Assembly: GCF_902167635.1 (NCBI RefSeq)
Contig: NZ_CABHMS010000004.1
Location: 1 to 64,000 of the forward strand
Source: Chitinophaga vietnamensis
GTDB lineage: Bacteria > Bacteroidota > Bacteroidia > Chitinophagales > Chitinophagaceae
Direction: 5' to 3'
Length of the DNA stretch: 64,000 bases
Part shown: positions 25,208-34,488 of the stretch, in pieces
Numbering within the stretch: the stretch's first letter is position 1
Layout: the number at the start of each line of letters is the position of its first letter
The notes under the pieces: model-generated
What the model was told of the DNA's origin: nothing
The model's input: the letters and a program-made list of their open reading frames with translations, nothing else
Database searches by the model: none
Made by a program: the position numbers and the translations under genes

Positions 25208-26578
25208 TCAGTGTTGGTTACCGCTGCCATCTACCTGGTAGGCGCCAAGGTCTTTACCAGGCGCCATTACATCGGCGGCATATTCGCCGGTGAGGGTAGT
25301 GGTGCGTAAGGGTGAAAAAGTAATATTGCCTTTTCCCGCTGCCGGCGAACTGGCCTTGATGCGGTAATTAGAAGTACCTTGCTGCAACAGCGCCAGTGGC
25401 TGCTGCTTCCAGGTGGTAGCATTGGCCTTGGTAGTGCCTCCTAGTGTGGTATAGTCAAACTGGTTCACATCGTAAGCATAAAACAGGGGATCGTTCTGTT
25501 TCACATCGCCATGTATATCGCTTGCTTGAAAAGTAGCGTTGGAAGCGGCATCCGTAGCATAGAACTGATTGACGAGCGTATAGGCGTTACCGTAGAAAAG
25601 ATTGTTACCATAGGCGAGGTTTGCAAGATCCGCACCAGTGGCGCCCCCTACGATACGCAGGCTCACACGGCAATTGATGAACAGGTTATTGAATGCCTTG
25701 CCTTTACCGAGCGCTTCAAAGTTGATACCGCCACCGCGGCCTTCCTTGGTTTGGCGGAAGCCACAGTTCACCATCGTGTTATTATACACGTAGATATTGG
25801 TTTGAATGGTTTTATCGCCGGTATTGGCCACTTTGAAAGCATTGGTAGCAGTGCCGGTAGCGAAGTTGTAAGCTACATCGCCCACGGTGCCTGATTTAAT
25901 ATTGAGCGCCTCACCGCCTTTCTCGCCGCACATCTCGAAGGTGTTACGCATCACGCTGATCTTGCCGCCGTCAATGCGGATGGCATCATCTTTACTGCCG
26001 GTGATCCAGCTATCTTCCAGAATAAAATTCTTGTCTACATTGGCGAAATAGATCATATAGCGCGGATCGCCTGCTTTGTAAACATCATTGCCTACTGCAA
26101 CCGGGCCGCCGGCAAATTCTACGTGCGTCCATTTTAATACGAGATCGCCACCGGATTTGCCTTGCACCGGCGTGCACTGGATACCGCCCCAGATGCCTTT
26201 GAAAGCATTGGCAGGTTTGCGCAGCGAATCAGTAACGGTGATATAATTAGGCGCCTCTTTGGTGCCTAAACTGATGAAACTCCCGTTCACCGTGATCTGC
26301 GGGCTCTTGAGCTGACTGCTGCCATCACCGAGCGCGATGAGCTTTACACCGCTTTGCATCACCAGCGTGTCTCCATCATTGATCGTGATATCCGTCGCAA
26401 AGTAATAAGTTTTGCCTGCGAGTAAAGTGCCTTGTATACTGCCCGACAAGGTATCTGACGTGATCGGTTTGCTTGGCTTCACTACTGGTTTGGAGATGAG
26501 CACTTCCGCATCTTTATGACAGGAAGAAAGCATGATACCGCTGCAAATAGCTGCTATGATGTGTTTGTTGAATTGCAT
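25208..26578 (-). CDS. Right-handed beta-helix surface lipoprotein
   Basis: This 456-residue protein has a lipoprotein signal peptide ending LSSC (Cys20). From about residue 70 to 400 it shows repeating short strands with Asn and Gly turns (for example VEFAGGPVAVGNDVYKAGDP, DAIRIDGGKISVMRNTFEMC), typical of the pectate-lyase-like parallel beta-helix fold. No polysaccharide lyase catalytic set can be named. It sits between the TonB receptor and the phytase, 11 bp after the receptor gene. By position it may be the surface binding or processing partner of the receptor, similar in place to SusD but of a different fold. Confidence 0.75.
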   Translation of the reverse strand: MQFNKHIIAAICSGIMLSSCHKDAEVLISKPVVKPSKPITSDTLSGSIQGTLLAGKTYYFATDITINDGDTLVMQSGVKLIALGDGSSQLKSPQITVNGSFISLGTKEAPNYITVTDSLRKPANAFKGIWGGIQCTPVQGKSGGDLVLKWTHVEFAGGPVAVGNDVYKAGDPRYMIYFANVDKNFILEDSWITGSKDDAIRIDGGKISVMRNTFEMCGEKGGEALNIKSGTVGDVAYNFATGTATNAFKVANTGDKTIQTNIYVYNNTMVNCGFRQTKEGRGGGINFEALGKGKAFNNLFINCRVSLRIVGGATGADLANLAYGNNLFYGNAYTLVNQFYATDAASNATFQASDIHGDVKQNDPLFYAYDVNQFDYTTLGGTTKANATTWKQQPLALLQQGTSNYRIKASSPAAGKGNITFSPLRTTTLTGEYAADVMAPGKDLGAYQVDGSGNQH

Positions 26579-26589
26579 ACATAATGGTT

Positions 26590-29361
26590 TTAAATCTTGA
26601 AACGAAGGCCCAGCAGGTAAGTCTGGCCATAGGTGCTTTTACGTACAAGGATGTTCTTACCTGTTTCCTGATGCGGCACGCCGGCTTTGTTGTCATCATT
26701 TTTATGTTTGATGAACAGCTCGTAAGGTGTGTTCAGCAGGTTGCCCACCTTGGCGTAAAGAGAAAGATTTTTCCAGATCTTTTGTTGCAGGGAGAGATCG
26801 AGTTGTACGAAGGATTTTTGCCAGATATCATTATCGAGATAAGGAGATACCTTGTCGATACGCTCACCCGTATACACCATCGCCAATTGCGCGTCTGTAC
26901 CGCTTTTGGTGTCTTTATACAGCAAAGAGAAGTTGGCGACGTGACGGGATTGTCCTTGCAATGGCCTGGTTTGACTAACGGTCTTCTGTGTAACATTACC
27001 ATCTTCCTGACGGAACCATAGCGCTTTATTGCTGCTGATAGATGAATTGGTATAAGTATAGTTGGCACGCACGCCAAATTTGCGGATGTATTTCGCAACA
27101 TCTACTTCCAGGCCATAGTTGGTAGCAGTACCAAAGTTGTTGCTCATGAAATAAATATTGCGGCCTTCCTGTACCAGCGCGGCTTCTATCGGATTCTGAA
27201 TACGTTTGTAGAAAATGCCTGCAAGCAATTGATCCAGTCCTTTCGGGAAAAATTCATAACGCAGATCGAAGTTGTCGGAAGTGGCGCGTTTCAAGTTAGG
27301 ATTACCTTTTTCAGTATAATCTGCTTCGGGATCGCCGCCGATATGTGGTATCACTTCATAAAACCCTGGCCGGCTGATCGCGGAGTAATACGACAAACGG
27401 ATGTTCTGACGTTGATCAGGAGAATATTTGAGATGCAGGCTGGGCATTACATCGTAATATTTGATGCTGCCGGTTTTGCCTGCTACCAGCTCGCTCACAT
27501 CGGAGCGCCATGATTCGGAGGTATGCTCTACACGCACGCCAGCAAGGGTTTGCAGGCGGCCGGTGCTGAACTTCACCTGTGCATAATAAGCGCCTACCTT
27601 TTCTGTGAAATGATAGTTCAGCGCATTATCAAAAGTGCCCAGCCTGGTGAACACACTGAGCGTATGTTTATCGATATCATTGAAGAACTGCTGTGTGGTA
27701 GAGTCTGGACGTAATGCATATTCATCGTAATTACTGCGGCGTTGTTTATCGCGGTACATACCGCCTGCGGAGATCTCTGTTTTAATGCCCGCGATCCTGG
27801 GAGAATAGATAAAGTTGAGATAAGCACTTTTATCTTCATCCTTGTTGCGCGCCCATTCGTGCGTAACGCCATTGAGGGCATCGAGTAATACAGGTTCTTG
27901 TTGCAGACTGTTGTCTTTCTGTTTGGTAACGCCGGTGGTGAGTTTTAATTCAGTGCGGTCAGGGAGATTGGCGGTAGCGCTGGACCATACGGCCGACCAG
28001 TTCATATGCAGATGCCTGGCCAGTTTATGATCGCCATGTAAGGTGATATTGGCAATTTCGTTCACGGTGCGTTCGCTGCGGTATTGGTTGCTGATCCTGC
28101 CGCTGCCAGGGCCGGTACGGCCCAGTTCCAGGCTGGTATCTGAACTGAAACGGAAGAGATTTTGTCCGAGGTTCATGTAAGCGGCATACAAGGATATTTG
28201 TTGATCATCATTAAATTGATAATCTGCTTTACCATGTAATCCAAGTCTTTGTTGCTGGATAGCATATTGCCTGCTTTCTGCCGCGGTGAATGCAGGTTGG
28301 TTGGTGGTGCGGTCTACTTCTGTAGAGAGGAACAGGCCTTCATTATAGCGGTAGGTGTTCTGATAGCTGATACCCGCGATGCCGCCCAGTTTTTTATTAC
28401 GGCTGCGGCCTCCGAGGCTCAGGCCGAAAACGCTGGACAGTGGCGCTTTGCCGGTAGTATAGTGCAAGGGATTGTTCGGGAAGTCTTTGATATTTGCTTC
28501 GTAGCTGTTTCCGTTGCTAATGCGCGGAGATAATTTTGAAGAAGCGCTGCGGTCGAAACGGGGATAGTCATTATTGAAAAGCGTTTGTGCGTAACCGATA
28601 GCTGCGTTGGCATTCAATACAAAACGGTTGGGAGCGTCTTTCATCACCATATTGGTGGCGCCGCCGATGGCATCGGCTTCCATGGCGGGCGTCAGCGTTT
28701 TATATACTTCGAGGCGGTCTACCAGGTCGGCTGGAAAGATGTCCAGCGGTACGTAACGGTTTTTGTTATCCGGGCTGGGGATCTTCACACCATTGATCAG
28801 CGTGTATTGATAACGTTTATCCATACCGCGGATGATGGCGTATTGTCCATCTCCATTATTACTTCTCTCCAAAGATACGCCCGATACGCGTTGCATCACG
28901 TTCGCGATGGTGATGTCGGGAGAAAGCTGGATGGCATTGGCAGAAACGGTGTTCAGCAATTGGTCTGCTTTCTGGATACTTTTGAGGGCGGCCTGTTCAT
29001 TGCCTTTATCGCCCTTTCCTTTCACCGTATGGGTTTGCAGGGATACGTCCCTGGTATCCATCGCCAGTTGAAGCGTGAGCAATTGCCCTTTGTTGCAGTG
29101 AACATGTTGTTCAATTTCGTGATGCCCCATGTCTTTTACTTTCAGTTCGTAATCGCCTTCCGGGATGTTCTTGAACAGGAAGCTGCCATCGAGGCCGGTG
29201 GTGCCGGCGCTGGCGTACTGTGCGCCTTTCAGCTTCACGGTAGCGCCCACGAGCGGCTCGCCGCTTTGCTTGTCTGTGATGATCCCTTTGAAGCCGGTGA
29301 CAGTTTGTGCTACAGTACTGCCGGCTGTTAGCAGGAACAGCAGGGTTAAAGTTCGTCTCAT
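26590..29361 (-). CDS. TonB-dependent outer-membrane receptor with carboxypeptidase-like regulatory domain
   Basis: This 923-residue receptor should import a bound substrate across the outer membrane with TonB energy. It has a signal peptide (1-18), a CarboxypepD_reg/CNA-B-like domain (about 23-105: GIITDKQSGEPLVGATVKLKG), then a plug domain (about 130-240, with ISPDITIANVMQRVSGVSLERS and GMDKRYQYTLINGVKIPSPD). A barrel of about 22 strands follows and ends in the aromatic C-terminus YGQTYLLGLRFKI. It is not a SusC, as it lacks a SusD partner. Co-transcription with a phytase suggests an organic-phosphate substrate (inference). Confidence 0.9.
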   Translation of the reverse strand: MRRTLTLLFLLTAGSTVAQTVTGFKGIITDKQSGEPLVGATVKLKGAQYASAGTTGLDGSFLFKNIPEGDYELKVKDMGHHEIEQHVHCNKGQLLTLQLAMDTRDVSLQTHTVKGKGDKGNEQAALKSIQKADQLLNTVSANAIQLSPDITIANVMQRVSGVSLERSNNGDGQYAIIRGMDKRYQYTLINGVKIPSPDNKNRYVPLDIFPADLVDRLEVYKTLTPAMEADAIGGATNMVMKDAPNRFVLNANAAIGYAQTLFNNDYPRFDRSASSKLSPRISNGNSYEANIKDFPNNPLHYTTGKAPLSSVFGLSLGGRSRNKKLGGIAGISYQNTYRYNEGLFLSTEVDRTTNQPAFTAAESRQYAIQQQRLGLHGKADYQFNDDQQISLYAAYMNLGQNLFRFSSDTSLELGRTGPGSGRISNQYRSERTVNEIANITLHGDHKLARHLHMNWSAVWSSATANLPDRTELKLTTGVTKQKDNSLQQEPVLLDALNGVTHEWARNKDEDKSAYLNFIYSPRIAGIKTEISAGGMYRDKQRRSNYDEYALRPDSTTQQFFNDIDKHTLSVFTRLGTFDNALNYHFTEKVGAYYAQVKFSTGRLQTLAGVRVEHTSESWRSDVSELVAGKTGSIKYYDVMPSLHLKYSPDQRQNIRLSYYSAISRPGFYEVIPHIGGDPEADYTEKGNPNLKRATSDNFDLRYEFFPKGLDQLLAGIFYKRIQNPIEAALVQEGRNIYFMSNNFGTATNYGLEVDVAKYIRKFGVRANYTYTNSSISSNKALWFRQEDGNVTQKTVSQTRPLQGQSRHVANFSLLYKDTKSGTDAQLAMVYTGERIDKVSPYLDNDIWQKSFVQLDLSLQQKIWKNLSLYAKVGNLLNTPYELFIKHKNDDNKAGVPHQETGKNILVRKSTYGQTYLLGLRFKI

Positions 29362-29427
29362 ATAGGTTGTTATTTGAGAGCGAAATAAGCTCGCTTCCCG
29401 CAGTATCCGGGTATGAGACCAGTTAAG

Positions 29428-29448
29428 GAATTATGAAAGAATTATGAA
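29428..29448 (-). promoter_or_regulatory. Pho-box-like 11-bp direct repeat upstream of the receptor-phytase operon
   Basis: On the minus strand the sequence reads TTCATAATTC, one base, TTCATAATTC: two identical 10-mers with an exact 11-bp period. The E. coli Pho box is also an 11-bp-periodic direct repeat with unit CTGTCATAAAT, and TTTCATAATT matches TGTCATAAAT at 8 of 10 positions. It lies 67 bp upstream of the receptor start. Binding by a PhoB-type regulator is inferred. Confidence 0.55.
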
Positions 29449-29557
29449 GTTTATATTAAGATTTTTTCAGAGAGATGAATACCGTTCATACGATGTTATT
29501 CTTTATTCCGGCAGATTTTTATTATCATGCGATTTCCACGTAAAAATGCAGAGAATT

Positions 29558-30943
29558 ATGTCTGATCAATCCCGCAGAAAATTTATCAAACACCTCGGCA
29601 GTACTGCAGCGCTGCTGGGCATTGGCCAGCTGGCCGCCATAGGAAAGGACCATGAACCCGTTCAATTGTTATCAACGGATAACAGAATTTCCGCTAACGA
29701 CAAGATCCGTGTAGCCGCTGTAGGCATGGGCATCATGGGCTTCGGCGATGTGCAAACCGCCATCAAGGTACCGGGTGTGGAATTTGTAGCCGCCGCCGAT
29801 CTTTACGATGGCCATCTCACCCGCGTAAAAGAAGAGTTCGGCCCGAATGTATTCACCACGCGTGATTACCGCGAGTTGCTGCACCGCAAAGATATCGACG
29901 CCATCATCATCGCTACGCCCGACCATTGGCATGATACCATCTCCATCGCCGCCATGGAAGCCGGCAAAGCCGTTTACTGCGAAAAGCCGATGGTGCAACA
30001 GATCGACGAAGGTCATCAGGTGATTGCAGCGCAGCAACGCACCAAAATGATATTCCAGGTAGGCAGCCAGCGTGTGAGCAGCGTTGCATTAGCGGAGGCG
30101 CGTAAACGTTATAAAGCCGGAGAGATAGGCCAGCTCAATGTTGTAGAGGCGCGCATGGATCGCCACAGCGCACTGGGCGCCTGGCAATATTCCATTCCAC
30201 CCGATGCATCACCCAAAACGATCGACTTCGATACCTTCCTGAAAGACACTGCCAAAGTGCCTTTCGATCCCGTGCGATTCTTCCGCTGGCGTAATTATCG
30301 CGCTTATGGCACCGGCATTCCCGGCGATCTCTTTGTGCATCTCATCTCCGGCTTGCACTTTATCACCGGCTCATTAGGCCCCAGCCGCATCTATGCCAGC
30401 GGCAACCTCGTGCAATGGAAAGATGGCCGCGATGTGCCGGATGTAGTAGTGGCTATCTTCGACTACCCGGAAACCAAGGAGCATCCTGCCTTCCAGATGA
30501 CGCTGCGCGTCAACTTCGCCGACGGCAGCGGCGGCGGTGAATACACGCGCCTCATCGGCACCGAAGGCGTACTCGAACTCGGCTGGAACGATTTCAAAAT
30601 TAAAAAGCACAAACTACCTGAAGCGCCCGGCTATGGCGGATGGGATACCTACAACGCTTTCCCGAAAGCCATGCAGGAACAATTCGTAAAAGCATACGAT
30701 GCCAAATACCCGGCCTCGAAAAGACAAACCATCGAATCTTCCTCCGCATACGCAGCGCCCAAAGGCTACGACGACCGGCTCGATCACTTCATCAACTTCT
30801 TTGAATCCATCCGCAGCGGCAAACCTGTAGTAGAAGACGCCACCTTCGGCCTCCGCGCCGCAGGCCCCGCACTGCTTACCAACGAAAGCTACTTCAGCAA
30901 AAAAGTAATCGACTGGAACCCGGTGACTATGAAAACGCTTTAA
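29558..30943 (+). CDS. Gfo/Idh/MocA family oxidoreductase with Tat signal
   Basis: This 461-residue NAD(P)-dependent oxidoreductase is exported by the Tat pathway. Start 29558 gives MSDQSRRKFIKHLGSTAALLG, a twin-arginine signal. The Rossmann motif follows as VAAVGMGIMG (about 53-62), and then AIIIATPDHWHD and YCEKPM (about 141-146) carry the usual catalytic Lys. The C-terminal half is the MocA alpha/beta domain. Such proteins in Bacteroidota act on sugars or inositol-like polyols outside the cytoplasm. It is divergent from the receptor-phytase operon, so an inositol link is tempting but unproven. A Met four codons upstream is also possible. Confidence 0.88.
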   Translation: MSDQSRRKFIKHLGSTAALLGIGQLAAIGKDHEPVQLLSTDNRISANDKIRVAAVGMGIMGFGDVQTAIKVPGVEFVAAADLYDGHLTRVKEEFGPNVFTTRDYRELLHRKDIDAIIIATPDHWHDTISIAAMEAGKAVYCEKPMVQQIDEGHQVIAAQQRTKMIFQVGSQRVSSVALAEARKRYKAGEIGQLNVVEARMDRHSALGAWQYSIPPDASPKTIDFDTFLKDTAKVPFDPVRFFRWRNYRAYGTGIPGDLFVHLISGLHFITGSLGPSRIYASGNLVQWKDGRDVPDVVVAIFDYPETKEHPAFQMTLRVNFADGSGGGEYTRLIGTEGVLELGWNDFKIKKHKLPEAPGYGGWDTYNAFPKAMQEQFVKAYDAKYPASKRQTIESSSAYAAPKGYDDRLDHFINFFESIRSGKPVVEDATFGLRAAGPALLTNESYFSKKVIDWNPVTMKTL

Positions 30944-30945
30944 AT

Positions 30946-31062
30946 ATTTAGGGATTTCTTGATTTACGAATTTGAGAATTTAAATTCCATGTAAATCTTC
31001 ATGGAAATTTAAATTCTCAAATTCGTAAATCAAGAAATCCCTAAATCAAGAAATCCCTAAAT
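30946..31062. repeat. Long hairpin of octamer repeats
   Basis: The left arm (30946-30991) and right arm (31000-31046) are complementary over 46 pairs with a single 1-base bulge and an 8-base loop. The last 16 bases of the right arm are repeated exactly at 31047-31062. Within the arms an 8-nt rhythm is visible (GGGATTTC, TTGATTTA, CGAATTTG, AGAATTTA). It starts 3 bases after the oxidoreductase stop codon. Confidence 0.9.
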
Positions 31063-31088
31063 GTTGTAATTTCCCTAAAAACGCACCC

Positions 31089-33206
31089 ATGATAAGAAAC
31101 TATGTTTGTTTGCTGTTGGGAATTGTGTTATTGTCCTGTAAAGAAAATAAAAAGACTATGAACGAAAAGGAAAAAGCAACACCGCCAGTAGCAGAGAAAA
31201 TACCTAAAGAACTGACCATCCACGGAGATACCCGCATTGATAATTATTATTGGCTCAACGAACGCGAAAACCCTAAAGTGATCGATTACCTGAAAGCCGA
31301 AAACGCTTACCTGGACACGATCATGGCGCCAGAAGCCAAACTCCGCGAAAAGCTCTTCGATGAAATGAAAGGCCGTATCAAAGAAACGGATATGAGCGTT
31401 CCCTATCTCAAAAATGGATTCTATTATTATACCCGCTACGAAAAAGGAAAAGAATATCCCATCTATTGCCGCAAAAAAGGCAGCCTGGAAGCAGATGAAC
31501 AGATCGTGCTCAATGTGAATGAACTGGCGCAAGGCCATGCCTATTGCCAGGTGGCAGGTATCAGTGTAAGCCCCGATACCAAAATGCTGGCCTATGGCAT
31601 CGATACCGTAAGCCGCCGCCGATATGTGCTGCGCTTCAAAAACCTGGAAACAGGCGAAGCGCTGAAAGATGAGATACACGAAACCACTGGCAACGCTATC
31701 TGGGCCAACGATAACAAAACGGTGTTCTATACCACCAAAGATACCGTTACACTGCGCGCAGACCGCATCATGCGTCATGCGCTCGGCAATGCCCAGAATA
31801 AAGAAATGTTCCACGAAAAAGATGAAACCTTCGACGTGAGCGTGGCCAAAACAAAATCAGGAAAGTATATCGTCATCAACAGCAGCAGCACCTTGTCGTC
31901 GGAAAACCTCATACTGGATGCAGCCAAACCAGATGGCGAATTTCGCATTTTCCAGCCACGGCAAAAAGATATGCTGTATGATGTGGATCATAAAGATGAT
32001 AAATTCTATGTGCGCACCAACTGGAACGCGCTGAACTTCCGCCTGATGGAATGCCCGCTGGACAAGACCTCCCGCGAAAACTGGAAAGAGCTGATCCCGC
32101 ACCGCAGCGATGTGCTGCTGGAAGATCTCAGCCTCTTCAAAGATTATATGGTGCTGGAAGAACGTAAGAACGGCCTCACACAGCTGCGTATCATCAACAC
32201 CAAAACACACCAGGAAAAATACCTGCCCTTCGCAGAGCCTACCTATACCGCCGGTATCAGCGTCAATCCGGAAATGGATAGCAAAGAGCTGCGCTATTTC
32301 TACACTTCGCTCACTACGCCCAGCTCCATCTACGATTACAATATGGAAACCGGCAAGAGTGAACTGAAACGCCAGCAGGAAGTACTGGGCGGCTACGATC
32401 CGAAGAATTATATTTCTGAAAGATTATACGCCACCGCAAAAGATGGCACTAAAGTGCCCATCTCGGTGGTGTACAAAAAAGGATTTGAGAAGAATGGCAA
32501 AAGCCCGCTCTTGCTCTATGGATACGGATCTTACGGCCATAGCATCGATCCGGGTTTCAATTCCAACCTCCTGAGCCTGCTCGATCGCGGTTTCGTTTTT
32601 GCGATCGCACATATTCGCGGCGGACAGGAAATGGGCCGCCAATGGTATGAAGATGGCAAGATGTTTAAAAAGAAAAACACCTTTACTGATTTCATTGATT
32701 GCGCAGATTATCTGCTGGCCCAAAAATATTCTACCAAGGAGCACCTGTATGCACAGGGCGGCAGCGCCGGCGGCCTGCTGATGGGCGCCGTAACCAACAT
32801 GCGCCCCGAACTGTGGCACGGCGTTATTGCGCAGGTGCCTTTCGTAGATGTAGTAACCACCATGCTCGATGAAAGTATCCCGCTGACCACCGGTGAATTT
32901 GATGAATGGGGCAATCCAAAGAATAAAGATTCCTATGATTACATGAAGTCATATTCTCCTTATGATAATGTGGAACGCATTGCCTATCCGAATTTGCTTG
33001 TCACCACAGGTTTGCACGATTCGCAAGTGCAATATTGGGAGCCTGCAAAATGGGTGGCCAAATTACGCGATATGAAAACCGACAAAAACCTGCTCCTGTT
33101 GCATACCAACATGGATGCCGGCCATGGTGGCTCCTCCGGGCGCTTCACGATGTTGAAAGAAATAGCTTTGGAATATGCCTTCCTGCTGAAACTGGAAGAA
33201 CAATAA
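31089..33206 (+). CDS. Prolyl oligopeptidase family serine peptidase (S9A, protease II-like), lipoprotein
   Basis: This 705-residue enzyme should cleave short peptides after Pro or basic residues. It has a lipoprotein signal ending LLSC (Cys17). An N-terminal region (about 40-80) then leads into a beta-propeller (about 85-430), and the C-terminal alpha/beta-hydrolase domain follows. Catalytic residues are Ser559 in GGSAGG, an Asp in GLHDSQVQYWEPAKW, and His in DAGHGGSSGRF. Spacing and length match S9A. It lies downstream of the oxidoreductase but is separated from it by the hairpin at 30946-31062. Confidence 0.93.
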   Translation: MIRNYVCLLLGIVLLSCKENKKTMNEKEKATPPVAEKIPKELTIHGDTRIDNYYWLNERENPKVIDYLKAENAYLDTIMAPEAKLREKLFDEMKGRIKETDMSVPYLKNGFYYYTRYEKGKEYPIYCRKKGSLEADEQIVLNVNELAQGHAYCQVAGISVSPDTKMLAYGIDTVSRRRYVLRFKNLETGEALKDEIHETTGNAIWANDNKTVFYTTKDTVTLRADRIMRHALGNAQNKEMFHEKDETFDVSVAKTKSGKYIVINSSSTLSSENLILDAAKPDGEFRIFQPRQKDMLYDVDHKDDKFYVRTNWNALNFRLMECPLDKTSRENWKELIPHRSDVLLEDLSLFKDYMVLEERKNGLTQLRIINTKTHQEKYLPFAEPTYTAGISVNPEMDSKELRYFYTSLTTPSSIYDYNMETGKSELKRQQEVLGGYDPKNYISERLYATAKDGTKVPISVVYKKGFEKNGKSPLLLYGYGSYGHSIDPGFNSNLLSLLDRGFVFAIAHIRGGQEMGRQWYEDGKMFKKKNTFTDFIDCADYLLAQKYSTKEHLYAQGGSAGGLLMGAVTNMRPELWHGVIAQVPFVDVVTTMLDESIPLTTGEFDEWGNPKNKDSYDYMKSYSPYDNVERIAYPNLLVTTGLHDSQVQYWEPAKWVAKLRDMKTDKNLLLLHTNMDAGHGGSSGRFTMLKEIALEYAFLLKLEEQ

Positions 33207-33209
33207 AAA

Positions 33210-33244
33210 AAAGCAGGCTGACCTAAATGAGGTCAGCCTGCTTT
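33210..33244. terminator. Bidirectional terminator
   Basis: Perfect 15-bp stem (AAAGCAGGCTGACCT / AGGTCAGCCTGCTTT), 5-base loop, with an A-run on the left for the minus strand. It separates the convergent oligopeptidase and DUF1801 genes. Confidence 0.88.
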
Positions 33245-33257
33245 ATAATTGGAAAGA

Positions 33258-33632
33258 TCATTTCTTCATTCGTTGCTCATAAGCCTTCATGGCTTCCTTC
33301 AACAATTGCAACAGCGCTGGTTGCGCTATGTCATCTGCCGATTGTATGGCTACATATGCATGCACTTTTCCCGTGCCTTTCAGCAGTCCTGCCGGGTCCG
33401 GCAATTCACGGCCTTTGTAAAACCCCAGCTTGATACCTTTTTGGGAAAGGATGATCGTGCAGATCATTTTCGTATAGCCGGTACCGTAGCCATAGCCTAT
33501 GATGCGGGCAGCTTCGTCGGGCAGCTCGATGATCCCTGGAAGATGATGGAACAGGAAAGCGCGCAGTTCCATACCCAGTGCGCTAACCTTATCATCATAT
33601 CTCGCAAGCAGCTGTGTAGCGGTGATCGTCAT
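33258..33632 (-). CDS. DUF1801 domain-containing protein (YdhG-like)
   Basis: This 124-residue cytoplasmic protein matches the small DUF1801/YdhG fold. It has an N-terminal helix with ALGMELRAFLFHHLPGI, a central ICTIILSQKGIKLGFYKG strand region and a C-terminal Ala/Lys-rich helix. The family has an iron-chaperone-like fold but its function is unknown. It is followed by murI, 23 bp away on the same strand, without any known link. Confidence 0.8.
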   Translation of the reverse strand: MTITATQLLARYDDKVSALGMELRAFLFHHLPGIIELPDEAARIIGYGYGTGYTKMICTIILSQKGIKLGFYKGRELPDPAGLLKGTGKVHAYVAIQSADDIAQPALLQLLKEAMKAYEQRMKK

Positions 33633-33655
33633 TCCCTTTAAATTTATGCAGAGGC

Positions 33656-34474
33656 TTATAACGAAAGATGTTTGGATGCCGCCACCGCCCTGCCGAAGAA
33701 GATCTCCGCCATGCGGTCAAATATCGCCGGATCATCCGTAGTGAAATAAGATTGTTGCCCGCCTTTGCTCAGGCGCGCCTCCATTTCTGGATGACGCTTC
33801 AGGTAGTCTTTCAGGCTGTGCGCCACGATCTTGCCCTGCGCCAGCACGGTAACGCCGCCGGGCAGGTATTGCCGGATCTTCTTCATCAGCAAAGGATAGT
33901 GTGTACATCCCAACACCAATGTATCGATGTTGGTAGACTGCGACAATATTTTATCAAGATATTCCTTCACAAAAAAATCGGCGCCTTCATTTTCATGTTC
34001 ATTATTTTCTACCAGCGGCACCCACATGGGGCATGCCAGCTGGTGCACTTTCACATGTGGAAAGAACTTCGCGATCTCGATCGGGTAGGACTCTGACGAG
34101 ATGGTGCCGTTCGTGGCCAGGATACCTACTTCGCCGGTTTGGGTGATGGTGCCCACCATTTCAGTGGTAGGGCGGATCACGCCAAGCACGCGGTTGTCGG
34201 GTGCAATGCGGGGCAGGTCTTTCTGCTGGATGGTGCGCAAGGCCTTGGCCGATGCGGTGTTGCAGGCCAATACCACCAGCGGGCAGCCCATATCGAAAAG
34301 CTGTTGCACACATTGCAACGTATAGGCGTGTATGGTATCAAAGCCGCGGTTGCCATAAGGCGCGCGGGCATTGTCGCCCAGATAGATGTAATCGTAAGCG
34401 GGCAACTCTGCGATGATCTCTTTCAAAACGGTGAGGCCTCCATAGCCGGAGTCGAATACACCTATAGGTCCCAT
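33656..34474 (-). CDS. murI: Glutamate racemase
   Basis: This 272-residue enzyme makes D-glutamate for peptidoglycan. It shows GVFDSGYGGLTVLKEI with the Asp-Ser pair, the first catalytic Cys in LACNTASA (about 73-80), and the second Cys in LGCTHYPLL (about 190). The length is normal for MurI. It lies 14 bp downstream of the carbonic anhydrase gene on the same strand. Confidence 0.95.
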   Translation of the reverse strand: MGPIGVFDSGYGGLTVLKEIIAELPAYDYIYLGDNARAPYGNRGFDTIHAYTLQCVQQLFDMGCPLVVLACNTASAKALRTIQQKDLPRIAPDNRVLGVIRPTTEMVGTITQTGEVGILATNGTISSESYPIEIAKFFPHVKVHQLACPMWVPLVENNEHENEGADFFVKEYLDKILSQSTNIDTLVLGCTHYPLLMKKIRQYLPGGVTVLAQGKIVAHSLKDYLKRHPEMEARLSKGGQQSYFTTDDPAIFDRMAEIFFGRAVAASKHLSL

Positions 34475-34488
34475 ATGGCTAGTTTGAA

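Noticed and set aside
25208-29361. SusC/SusD pair
   Set aside because: The receptor is not followed by a SusD fold; the second gene is a beta-helix lipoprotein.
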